Source of the DNA: Chamaecyparis obtusa
Lineage: Eukaryota > Streptophyta > Pinopsida > Cupressales > Cupressaceae
NCBI GenBank assembly: GCA_027943335.1
Contig: BSBK01008429.1
Location: forward strand, 248,001-312,000
Length of the DNA stretch: 64,000 nt
Reading direction: 5' to 3'
Shown: positions 50,391 to 60,759 of the stretch, in pieces
How the letters are laid out: each line of letters begins with the position of its first letter
Position numbering within the stretch: the first letter of the stretch is position 1
The notes under the pieces: model-generated
Told to the model about the DNA's origin: nothing
The model's input: only the letters and a program-made list of their open reading frames with translations
Database searches by the model: none
Made by a program: the position numbers and the translations under genes

Positions 50391-50548
50391 GAAGCTTGCT
50401 ATACTACAATTTTTTAACTTTTTCTAACATACTACTAGATCATTCTCAAAAAATGAACTATGATTTTCTAAGATTTCTACAAATTAAAAATTATTTAAAA
50501 CAAATAACTAACTAATATTTACTAAATTTACTAAATATGCATGTAGGT

Positions 50549-50584
<36 letters not shown>

Positions 50585-51120
50585 TTCCTAATATTTACAA
50601 CTTTAAACTTGAAATTTAAAAACAAATATTTTTAATAATTTCTATAAGATCTTAATGTTTTCTAACATTTTCTAACATTTCTACTATGGTTTCTAATGTT
50701 TTGCAAATATTTTCTAATAGTTTCTAACAAACTACTACGATTTTATACCATTTTCTAACATATTCTAACATTTATACTATGATTTTTAATATTTCTATCA
50801 TTTTATAATATTTAACAATGATTTTCTAACATTATACTATCAATTTCTAACATATTAGATAATATTTAACTACGATTTTCTAACATTTCTACAAATAAAT
50901 AACTAGCTAAAATAAATATAAAACATATAATTTACAATAAAAAATGAGAAAAATGCATGTACTTGATACTACTAACAATCTAAAGATCTCAAAAAGGCTC
51001 AGGAAATGTTGATGTCACACTGGATGTCACTGCTTCACTCCAAGGCCTGAGGTTTGCAAAATCCAACACTGACAATGACAAATAAAAAAGAAATGCCAGA
51101 AATATATAACAAAATACAAC
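50391..51120. repeat. Low-complexity AT region with (GA)n
   Basis: A (GA)n run of about 36 bases at 50548-50583 sits within many degenerate copies of TTTTCTAACATTT (50400-50920). No coding capacity. Confidence 0.7.
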
Positions 51121-51129
51121 CAAAAGGGG

Positions 51130-51259
51130 CTTCGTGCGAAGTACCCTATGAAGGGGGTCTTTGCACAAAGCCCCCTATCTAGGGTACTTCGCACAAAGTG
51201 GGTCCACCACTTGGCCTAAAGTAACGACTTCGTACAAAGACTCTAAATTTTTTTTCCCT
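51130..51259. repeat. Right terminal region with palindromic 12-mers
   Basis: CTTCGTGCGAAG at 51130-51141 and variants CTTTGCACAAAG (51159-51170), CTTCGCACAAAG (51187-51198) and CTTCGTACAAAG (51228-51239) match the left cluster. The outer end AAATTTTTTTTCCCT is the approximate inverse of the left end. Confidence 0.65.
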
Positions 51260-52515
51260 ATGACACCAATTTTTTTCATCCCTAAAAGTGGGACATGGCT
51301 TTGTGGGATCACCCTTGTAAACTTATGTTAGTCAACTGATGACTCTTGTCATTTGAAAATTCAGTTCTTGTTGGTTAAAATCTTCATATTGTGTTATTCA
51401 TTTGTTTTTAAATGTTGTTAATGATCTTGATGTACAATAATTCTTGTGATATGTTGTTCGTCCGTTTGACAATATGTCGAACACTCTTCCTTGTTCTAGA
51501 CCTTTTTCATAGAAATTTTAATGGAAATTATTTATTTTTTTGCTATGTTGGTTTGACCTTTGACTGTGTTGACCAACTCCTTTATCTTTTGTATATTGCT
51601 AATGTGGCACTAGTTGTGGAGACTTCAATAGTTACATATTGTATCAAGGCTCTAGGCTCCACTCTAGGGCCTTGAGATCTCTATGCTTAGCCACGACCCT
51701 TGGTTGCACAAATTGTAAGTTAACTAGCTTAGTCTATGTACATAAGTGTTAGTACCATGGGTTGATTGTTGTGTCTCCAAGTTATAATTACTCCTGACTT
51801 GAAATGAAGGATGTCCCTTTCTTTGATTTATAGAAGTGAAAATAGTCACTTTCAAGACCTTACGTCTTATTTGTGTTAGGCTTATTGGTTGTCCTTGCTT
51901 TCTCTTAAAACTATAAAAGAAGGAAATATTTTTGAAGTGCTTGGTAAATTGTATAATTATATAATATGTGAAAAAATATGAAATATATTGTGTGATTGAT
52001 ACACTTTAAGTTAAATGTATATTTCTTTGCATGTGTGAAGAAAGAAAGATGGTAAATATCTATGATTTATTTGTGTAGTTAATTGATGATTGACTTCTTC
52101 ACTAAGGATATGAGTGCTTGCCAAAAATTACGACTTGGATTGTGATAAACATTGAAAATTTGTATGGTATTGTGAAATGATACATTTTGCACATGTGATG
52201 CAAGAGAAAGAAAATAAAATGATGAGTTACGTCATTTGAGAAAAATATTATGATGCTATCTTTTCATGAGATTCTTGGGAAAAGAACTTGGCATGCCATG
52301 TATGAAGAATCATGATATTTTGTAAAAATAATTTCATGTTGCATTTTTCATTTAGGGATGCATGAGATTGAAAAAGGAAAAGGATTGAATTATCAAGTTA
52401 TATTGCATGAGTTTTATGTTTTCTAGGAGTTTGGTCATGTTCTTTAGCTCAGCTTGGATACAAGGTGTCATGTAGCTTCTACTCCCTCTTGTGGCTAAAG
52501 TTAGTCACTCTATAT
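51260..52515. other. No recognisable gene
   Basis: AT-rich sequence. An 87-codon frame at 51412-51675 is hydrophobic but without a family signature or codon-level support; I treat it as chance. Confidence 0.5.
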
Positions 52516-53210
52516 ATGTTTTTTTTTTTATGAATAGTCCCATTTCTATTAAAACAATATAAATGTTACATATTCACAAAAAAAGGGGCCAAGGGATACA
52601 AGATCACCCCATGAGATTTCACACAGTGTAAGGCCAGAAACATAAACTATTCATCAAAAATACTTATAAAGCAAGCCTTTAGGCTGCAAGAGCAGTGCTA
52701 ACCGAAGGAGGAGGATCTTTTTCATTAGAACCCCAAGCATCCCTCGAATTGACAAGGGGGTTGGGAACTGACCACCCATCAATAGTATCATCATTATCTT
52801 CTTTTTATTTCTCCTTCACCTGTGGTGGAGAAATAGCCAGATCTAGGTGAGGGAAGGACCACTTGGAGGAGCTGGCTTCTAGCCAAGTAGAGCTACCATG
52901 AGCAACATGAGGGGCAAGAATCACTAGGGACTAGCCAGAGCCATGAAGGGGTGGAGAAGCAGAGTGCCATTTCCAATAGGAGAGTGGTGGCGGGGAGCCT
53001 GCGAACATAGGGTGCGTGAGCAGCGAGACAAAGAGTTGCAAGCCCAATAGTGACTCTGAGGTGAAGTACAATCAAGAGAAATAGAGTCAAGAGGAACTTT
53101 GGTAACCATACAAGGAGCATTTCCCCAATTATTAAGAAGCTCCTAAAGATGAGCCACCTCAAGTGGCACCTTGTTAGCTTGCACCTGAATCTCCATCATT
53201 ACATTATTAC
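52516..53210 (-). mobile_element. Possible LINE 3' fragment
   Basis: A T run at 52519-52530, followed by ATGAATAGTCCCATTTCTAT, reads on the minus strand as AATGGGACTATTCAT plus poly-A, a form I associate with plant LINE tails. Upstream on that strand (52680-53200) GC content rises and short broken frames occur, with no clear RT motif. A target duplicate was not found. Alternative: a processed host transcript. Confidence 0.35.
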
Positions 53211-53598
53211 ATATACAAGATTTAGTGTCACTAGTAAATTTTAGCCTCATTTTTTATGCTCATTAGTCTATTTTTTGACACAAAATGGTCAAAAGAATGA
53301 CCATCTATGTTGTCAAACTTTGTTTGTCAATTTCTCCACATGTTCCCTTAAAATTCAAATATTCAACTTACCATTTGGTCAAAATTTTGACTAAAAACAA
53401 CATCCAAATTGCCAGCTATGATATTACCGGCATTCATCAATTTTGACCAACCTTGGTCGAATTATCCACTACTGTATATGTCATGAGCATGGCTTCAACG
53501 TCGAAGAAAATAGTCATGTTGGTCAAAAAATTGATGACAATTTGATTTTTTGTTTTAAAATAATATATATTAATCATATATTTTAAAATCCCTCCATG

Positions 53599-53823
53599 AG
53601 GTGCACAATGCATATTATTGCATATTAATAGTTTGGCTTACTATGTCAAACAATCATGCATTCCTACAAAGCGATATTAGTTTGGTTTATTAGTTTAAAC
53701 TAGATCACTAGTCTAAGAATGGTTTGTTTCATGTTTGAATGTACCATTAAATGAAGTTTTTCTATATTAAGTACAATCTTAAGACTCGTGACTCTTCAAA
53801 TTCTCTTATTTCCTTTAGACCTC
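53599..53823. repeat. Direct repeat, left copy
   Basis: Begins AGGTGCACAATGCATATTAT, ends TTAGACCTC; includes GAAGTTT..CTATATTAAGTACA and AATCTTAAGACTCGTGACTC. The right copy at 57490-57792 is about 78 bp longer in the middle. The pair encloses the short LTR element and the fold-back element. Confidence 0.8.
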
Positions 53824-54066
53824 CAGTGTTCATGATGAGTTGCAGAAGTGTAACAAGTTTGGATAGTTTCATAAGCTAAAGACTATGAATTTTTATTTTT
53901 TTGTCCACGGGACCTTGAAATATTGAGCTTCTCTTTGTTTTGAGAATATTTTAACATTCTCTATTTAATAGGGCCAACCACGTGAAGGTTGAAGCTCATT
54001 TAGTCCCTCCTAGGAGCCTCTTATGACCCCTTACAACACTTTAAGACCTCTAAAATGTATTCATAG

Positions 54067-55024
54067 TGACGCAGTCAAGGATGGTGGATCCAATTAAGGA
54101 TAGTGTAACCTTGTAGCCAAACACCAACACAACAGAATAACATAATAGGAAACTAGATCTGAAAGAAAACAAATATCTATATTCATCAATAAATTATTAT
54201 ATGCAATATGCTAAGCTGTAAGGCCTTCTTAGTTATGACCTAATACATCAAAGATTACAATAGTTCAGAAAGATCTCGTAGGATCCAAAACACCTCTCAA
54301 CTAGCCTAGGTCTGTAACACAATAGGACACTAGTAGGCACTCCAAGATAGATCTAAACTTGTGCTTGCAAGCCAAGAATAAATCTTCTTGTTTCTAATCT
54401 CACAAGATACTAACTTTGCTCCTCCAGTGATCATCCACTAGAATCATCATCCTAACAAATTTACTCTAGACCCCCTTAAATACATTTCTTCAGCCACAAG
54501 TTGGCTGGAAGAAATAATTAACTCCTAAGACAAGTTGTCTCTAAAACAAACAAATATTAAATGCAACAACAGTCGGCTCTCAAATAGCCTTACAAATAAT
54601 TAATTCTCCATGTCAGCCTCTAGATCCACATAGGATAATACAACATAAGCTACCAACATTAAATACACCAAGTCAACCAACCAAATCTCCAAGAACTCAA
54701 GTCAGTAACCCATATTGTCGAGCGTCAATAAAACAACTAAGTAAGACAGGAACAGTCGAGCACATATCGACCAAGCACCAGAAGTAATTGAGCACCTTCA
54801 GCAACCAAGTTCCCTTTTGAGATCGAGCTCCTCAGCCAAAGCTACAACTGAGAACCACTACCACAACCACTAAGCTCCATCAATGAAGCCAAATAGACTC
54901 TGACCAAGAACTATCACCCAAATAACTAGGTAAAAGCTTGTCTTTATCGAGCTCATCCACCTCCTTCACCGAGTGCCAGAAAATCATAAGGAACTAAACA
55001 AGAAGCTAGGATTCCACTGCATTA
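54067..55024 (-). repeat. 3' LTR of the short LTR element
   Basis: Direct repeat of 56082-57073; the right copy has about 34 more bases, part of them near 56790-56880 (extra TCGAGCACCAG and TGACCGAGCTCC phrases). Confidence 0.85.
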
Positions 55025-56081
55025 GACTCTTGGGGTACAAAGAAAAGGGTGTCCCACACTTTCTCACCAAAGGGAAGATTTGAACAACACCAACTCCACT
55101 TCATCTTTACCAAAGGTTTCCACTCCATCATAGGAAAGAGAACCAAACTAGAACTCAACCAATCAGCATGTTCAACATCAAGAACAAACTAAACCTTTCA
55201 CTCACTACTGAGTATCAAGTAAGCATCACATCTCTACAACTCATCACAAGACTCATTAATGTCAACCAATAACTCAAGTCCACAACCAACAAAAAATATC
55301 AGCACCACAACACCAAACAAAATCAATTTAGTAACACCACCCTCACAATGGTGTTTAGCAAAAAATATCTCTTCACCAACAACAACCTGATCAAGCCCAA
55401 CCAAATGCTCTATAATCTCCATGTCAAATGCAATCAATTGAACATGAAAACAAATCTTCTCACTAGCCTTAACAAGGTCAACAACAACTTCAAAAAATAC
55501 AGGTATCTTAGCAACAACAATAAGTTTCTCTGTAGGTTTCATGTCTGACTCCACCAAATGAACATCAAAACCAATCTTACTTACCCCTTCAACCTCCATA
55601 TTGTCACAAGAAACCTTGTCAAGATGTCTTCTCTCTCAGACTATTCTTCTAACTAGCCAGACAACTTTCTTTTGGATCAACATGCTCCAACACCAGTAAG
55701 ATCTACAAACTTTAACAACACTTTCCTTTACAAGGTTCTCAACTCAATTCTCCAGATGGTTCAAAACATCCGCTTGCTACCAAGAAAACCTCTCAGAAGT
55801 CTTGACCTCCACCACACCATGAAGATAAATAATCGCACCAGGGTCCAATCCTCTCGGAGACATCTCCCAAATATCTTTGGAAACCCTTTGCAACTAACCC
55901 TTAACCGATCACCTTGTGATAACCTCCAAGTTGTATGCAATTTAGATCACAACCTTCCACCTTGTATGAACAACTAGGCCACAATTTCATAATTTCAACA
56001 ACATAGATCTGCAACTCAGATCACACATAATCTCTTCACCAACCTTTGTCTCAACAAGATCAACTCACCTCTAATACCACT

Positions 56082-57073
56082 TGATGCAGTCAAGGATGGT
56101 GGATCCAATTAAGGACAGTCCAACCTTGCAGCCAAACACCAACACAAAAAAATAACACAGCAGGAAACTAGAGCTAAAAGAAAATAGATATCTTTATTCA
56201 TGAACAATTGATTACATGCAATATGCCAAGCTCTAAGGCCTTCTCGATTATGGAAAAATACATCAAAGATTACAATAGCTCAACAAGATCTTGTAGGATC
56301 CAACACACCTCTTAGATAGCCCAAGTTTGTAACACAATAGGACACTAGTAGGTACTCCAAGATAGATCTAAAATTGTGCTCACAAGCCAACAAGCAATCT
56401 TCTTCTTCCTAAGCTCGCAAGCTACTAACTATTCTCCTCAAGTGATCATCCACTAGAATCATCATCCTAAAAAATCTACCCTAGACCCCTTTAAATACAT
56501 TTCTTCATCCACAAGTCAGATGGAAGAAACAATTAACTCCTAGGCCAAGTCGGCTCTAAAAAATATAACATTAAATGCAACAACAGTCGGCTCTCAAATA
56601 GCCTTACAAATAATTAATTCTCTATGTCTGCCTATAGATCCACATAGAAGAATGCAACACAAGCTACCAACATTAAATACACCAAGTCAACCAACCAAAT
56701 CTCCAAGAACTCTAGTTGGTAGCCCACACTGTCGAGTGTTAGTAAAATAGCCAAGCAAGCCAGGCACAACTAAGCACATATCAACTAAGCACCACCAGCA
56801 TTGTCGAGCACCAGAAGTAAATGAGTGCCTTCATTGATTAAGCTCCCTTCTGAGATTGAGCTCTTCAATGACCGAGCTCCTCAGCCAAAGTTGCAATCGA
56901 GAACCACTACCACAACCACTAAGCTCCATCGGTGAAGGCAAATAGAAGTTGACCAAGAATTATAACCCAAATAACCAAGTAAAACCCTATCTTTACCGAG
57001 CTCATCCACCTCCTTCATAGAGTACCAAAAAATCACAAGGAACTAAACAAGAAGCTAGGATGCCACTACATCA
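56082..57073 (-). repeat. 5' LTR of the short LTR element
   Basis: See the left copy. The U3-side half has repeated ACCGAG or TCGAGC phrases, as does the unrelated LTR at 30646. Confidence 0.85.
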
Positions 57074-57078
57074 TGTAG

Positions 57079-57486
57079 GGATCGTAAAGTGTCACAAGGG
57101 GTCCTTGGACACAACATTTGAGAATCATAAATGTAGGCATCATGCATGGTCACAATACTTTGGAGATACAACATAATTGATTGTATACCCAGATGATGCA
57201 ACACAACCACTACTACTCCAGTTCTAAGTTGAAACTGTAGGGTCAAAAAACCAATCAAGACAAGGACCAAAATCCATCATTATCTATGGTTTATGGATCC
57301 CATAGTGTCAACTTAGAAATAGAGGAGTACTATTTGCGTTACATCATCTGGGTATACCACTGAATTATGTTGTATCTCTAAAGAATTGTTACCATGATGC
57401 CTACATTTATGTTTCTCAACTGTTGTGAGATTAAAAGTCTTCTAAGAAACATGTTGTGTCTATGCGGAACTATTTAGGATCATCAC
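57079..57486. mobile_element. Fold-back element (imperfect inverted repeat)
   Basis: Arms of about 170 bp pair imperfectly: ATAAATGTAGGCATCATG (about 57136) faces CATGATGCCTACATTTAT (about 57393), and TACCCAGATGATG (57187) faces CATCATCTGGGTA (about 57344). The spacer is short. No coding capacity. Probably an old fold-back MITE. Confidence 0.75.
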
Positions 57487-57489
57487 CAA

Positions 57490-57792
57490 AGGTGCACAAT
57501 GCATATTATTTCATATTAATAGTTTGTCTTACTATGTCAAACAATCATATTGCATTCCTCCAAAGTGATATTACTTGCACTTACTGCATTTATTTTTGGT
57601 TCATTGCTTTTCACAACACATCAAGTTACTATAATTTAGTTTGTTGTCCTTTGGTTTACTGGTTTAATCTATATCACTAGTTTAAGAATGGTTTATTTCA
57701 TGTTTGAATGTACCATTGAATGAAGTTTGGCTATATTAAGTACAATCTTAAGACTCGTGACTCTTCAAATTCTTTCATTTCCTTCAGACCTC
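57490..57792. repeat. Direct repeat, right copy
   Basis: Counterpart of 53599-53823, with extra sequence near 57575-57655 (CACTTACTGCATTTATTTTT). Confidence 0.8.
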
Positions 57793-57817
57793 AAAACATG
57801 TGTATTGTGAGATTTCC

Positions 57818-60153
57818 TGCAACAAATGGACTTGTGATGATTTTCACAATAGTACATGTGTTACCCGAAAGCTCACAGTACTTCTTATGAAAATCTTAAT
57901 GTTCATCACCTGTGCATATAAGAGTTGATCAGAGAAGGTATATGCATAGGTGAAAAACATGCAGATTTGACCAAGCAATACTAGGAGCTAGACACAGTAG
58001 AAAATGGAATTATGATGATTTTCACAATACTACATGTGTTTTTAGGTAAGCTCCTAGTAGTGCTTAGGTAAATCTACATATTCATCACCTGTGCATATGA
58101 AGTGGCTCTAATGGCATATACAATCAGTGAATTCTACATACTCCTTATTTTGTTCTAGGTTGATATTGTCACACATGGTCTTTCTTGAATGGAATGACTC
58201 ATTGCTTATAAAATGACTAGAATGTTGGTGAAGGAGGATGATTTATTTTCAACCTGTAGATACAGACACTGAACCACCATTTTCTCAACTCTAATTTTCC
58301 TAACACAAAGGGACATTTATCATAGCCATATAAACATGATTATTTTTAAATGGAATACACCAAGGAGTACCATCAGAAATATTGGCCATTTACAATCATG
58401 AATAGTAAACCTAAATCAAATAGCTTATCTTTTTATCAACATGTGTAGTCTCTTTGTATATGAAAAATGAATGAAAAATCAAGCTGAAATAAAAAAATGA
58501 ATAAAAATTCAAATTCAAGGCCTAATTTGTCAAGAGAAAGAAATAATGTGGAACCCTACAATCAAAAGAAGAAACACGCTTTGTCAACAATGTTCAAAAT
58601 CCTGTCACCAAGCATAGACATGTGAAATAAAAAAGGGACAAAAGACAAGGAATAAGAAAAATCATTAAGACTATAGAAAAATCATTAAGGCTATAGAAAA
58701 TCAAGTTCTAGAAATGGACGGTTCTTATGCTTTTCCATTACAAAAAATTGAGCATTCATCATTTGGTATATGAACAGGTGAAAAACATGAAGATTTGACC
58801 AAAAAATTATGGGAACTAGACCCAACAGAAAATGGACTTTTGATGATTTTCACAATAGTACATGTGTTGCTAGGTCAACTCCCTATACTACTTAGGCAAA
58901 TCTGCATGTTCATCACCTATGCATATAAAGTGGTTCTAATGGAAGATACAATCGCTAAACAAACATTTTGTCACAATAGAGGAACATTTATCATATCCAT
59001 AGAAACCTATCTCAGAACTGTCCATTTCTCTATGTATATGAAAAATGAATGAAATATCAAGATGAAATAAAATATTGAACAAAATAGTATTCCACATTGA
59101 GTGAATCAAGTTCTAGAAATGGACAGTTCTAATGCTTTCCCATTACAACAATTGAGCATTCATGATGTGATACTTCCTGGTGTATTCCATTTAAGTATGT
59201 CAGGCACAAAGTATTCCATTTAGATTTGACAAACATGTAGGTTTGACTAAACATTACAGGGAACTAGACCCCGCAACAAATGGACTTGTGATGATTTTCA
59301 CAATAGTACATGTGTTGTCGAGTCAACTCCTAGTAGTGCTTAGGCAAATCTACATGTTCATCACCTATGCATATGAAATGGCTCTAATGGAAGATACCGA
59401 TACTGCAAAACTTGATTGGGAAAATGGAATTTACAAAGTAAGGAAAGGTGAGAGGATTAATCAAATAATCAAAATTTAAGAAACACGCTTTGTCAACAAT
59501 GTTCAAAATCATTAGGACTATAGAAATATCATTAAGACTATATAAAATCAAATTCTATAAATGGACGGTTCTGATGCTTTGCATTACAACAATTGAGCAT
59601 TCATCATTTGGTACTTCTTGGTGTTTTCCATTTAAGTATATTAGGCACAAAGTATTCCATTTATATATGTTTAAAATTTTTCTAGTAATGTATTTGGGGA
59701 ATGCAATCATGTAAAACACAAACTAATATTATTATTGTGTTATATATGTAAAATACAATCATGTAAAACTTGTGCATATACAACCATCACGTGTGCATAT
59801 AAGATTCAATCAGAGAAGGTATACGCACAGGTGAAAAACATGCAAATTTGACCAAGCATTAATGGGAACTAGACCCTGTAACAAATGGACTTGTGATGAT
59901 TTTCACAATAGTACATGTGTTGCAAGGTAAGCTCTTAGTAATACCTAGGAAAATATGAATGTTCATCACCTGTGCATATAAGATTTCATAAAATAAGGTA
60001 TATGCATAGGTGACAAACATGCAGATTTGACCAAGCAATACTAGGAGCTAGACTCCACAACAAATGGGCTTGTGATGATTTCACAATAGTACATGTGTTG
60101 CAAGTTAAGCTTCTAGTAGTGCTTAGGAAAATATACATGTTCATCACCTATTT
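57818..60153. repeat. Cluster of six MITE-like inverted-repeat units
   Basis: Units of about 160 bp at roughly 57818-57925 (partial), 57940-58100, 58766-58930, 59229-59377, 59818-59980 and 59998-60153. Full units start near ATGCAYAGGTGAAAAACATG and end near TGTTCATCACCTRTGCATAT, so their ends are inverted; the centre is GATGATTTTCACAATAGTAC. Units share linkers such as TCAGAGAAGGTATA. Two frames of 85 and 78 codons (58795 and 59243) are only translations of the repeat. Further repeats between units: TTCTAGAAATGGACGGTTCT at about 58709 and variants near 59109 and 59552, and a GGTACTTCTTGGTG block present in both orientations. Confidence 0.75.
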
Positions 60154-60443
60154 CTTTGAAGAGTCTCTAGATTCTGAGAAGAGGTATGAGTCATGGAGGC
60201 TAAAGAAGAGATATTTGTGAAGGTTTCATAGACGTAGATTATTTTTGTCCCACCTCAACTCACTAAAGAAGATATTATCTATAATTTTAGAGATCTAGTA
60301 AATCTCCACAAATATCCCTTCTAGCCTTTACTGAATATACATGTTCTCAGAATCTAAAAACTTTGTTAATTGATTCTCATCACTGCAAAAATGTGGTAGT
60401 GATTGTATTCAATTCCTTCAAAATTTCTTTCTTATGTGCATTA

Positions 60444-60720
60444 TGTTGTCTAGTTGACAACATTGGTTGTCAACTTGATAACACCATTAAGCCTATTTGG
60501 TTTTGACAGTCAGTTTTATGACTATTATGGAACAGTTTTGGATAGTTAGGTGGTTGCAGTCAGGTTTATTTGAAGAGTTTGAGTCTATTTCTTTGTTGAT
60601 CCACGTGAGTGGAAAGGGGGGTGTAAAATAGATGTGTATAAAACCATAATGTAATCAGTTCAATCAATAAAACAAACATTTTTCTCTCCATACTGTATCT
60701 TGTCCTGTGGGTATAGTCAG
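60444..60720 (+). mobile_element. Possible solo LTR
   Basis: Starts TGTTGTCTAGTTGACAAC with a small inverted repeat (GTTGACAAC...GTTGTCAAC), has a TATA-like GTGTATAAAACC at 60634, an AATAAA at about 60667 and a TTTCTCTCC tract, like a short plant copia LTR. No partner LTR and no clear target duplicate. Confidence 0.3.
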
Positions 60721-60759
60721 CAACCCTGTCTTCAAATGAGTTTTGTGATATGTTATTGT

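Larger units (their letters stand above)
8593..51259 (+). mobile_element. Composite DNA transposon, about 10.8 kb once insertions are removed
   Basis: Both ends carry clusters of the palindromic 12-mer CTTCGYRCGAAG (8617-8751 and 51130-51239), and the outermost bases agree in inverted form: AGGGCAAAATTT on the left, and AGGGAAAAAAAATTT on the complement at the right. Between them are a transposase gene, a convergent second gene and long arrays of one repeat. Subtracting the copia (6,969 bp) and gypsy (24,888 bp) insertions leaves about 10.8 kb. This unit is my inference: I could not identify a clear target duplication, so the exact ends are uncertain by some bases. The superfamily is not one I can name with confidence; the ends are not CACTA. 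Confidence 0.55.
54067..57073 (-). mobile_element. Short LTR element without genes
   Basis: LTRs 54067-55024 (958 bp) and 56082-57073 (992 bp) start TGATGCAGTC (TGACGCAGTC on the left) and end CACTACATCA. The primer site on the minus strand at 56068-56079 reads TGGTATTAGAGG. The internal 1,057 bp has no gag or pol; a 121-codon minus frame at 55234-55599 is hydrophobic and Val-rich and looks like chance. Flanking 5-mers CATAG and TGTAG could be a target duplicate with two transitions. A non-autonomous derivative. Confidence 0.85.

Noticed and set aside
51630..51660. GTATCAAGGCTC as a possible primer site
   Set aside because: Poor match to tRNA-iMet and no LTR end beside it.
51412..51675. 87-codon hydrophobic open frame
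   Set aside because: No family features, no splice or promoter context, in AT-rich DNA where such frames arise by chance.
55234..55599. 121-codon minus-strand frame inside the short LTR element
   Set aside because: Val/Leu-rich complement of a CAA-rich strand, no gag or pol motif; most likely chance.
58795..59479. Two similar small open frames that could be a duplicated membrane peptide gene
   Set aside because: They are translations of the inverted-repeat units; the other four copies of the unit are not open.
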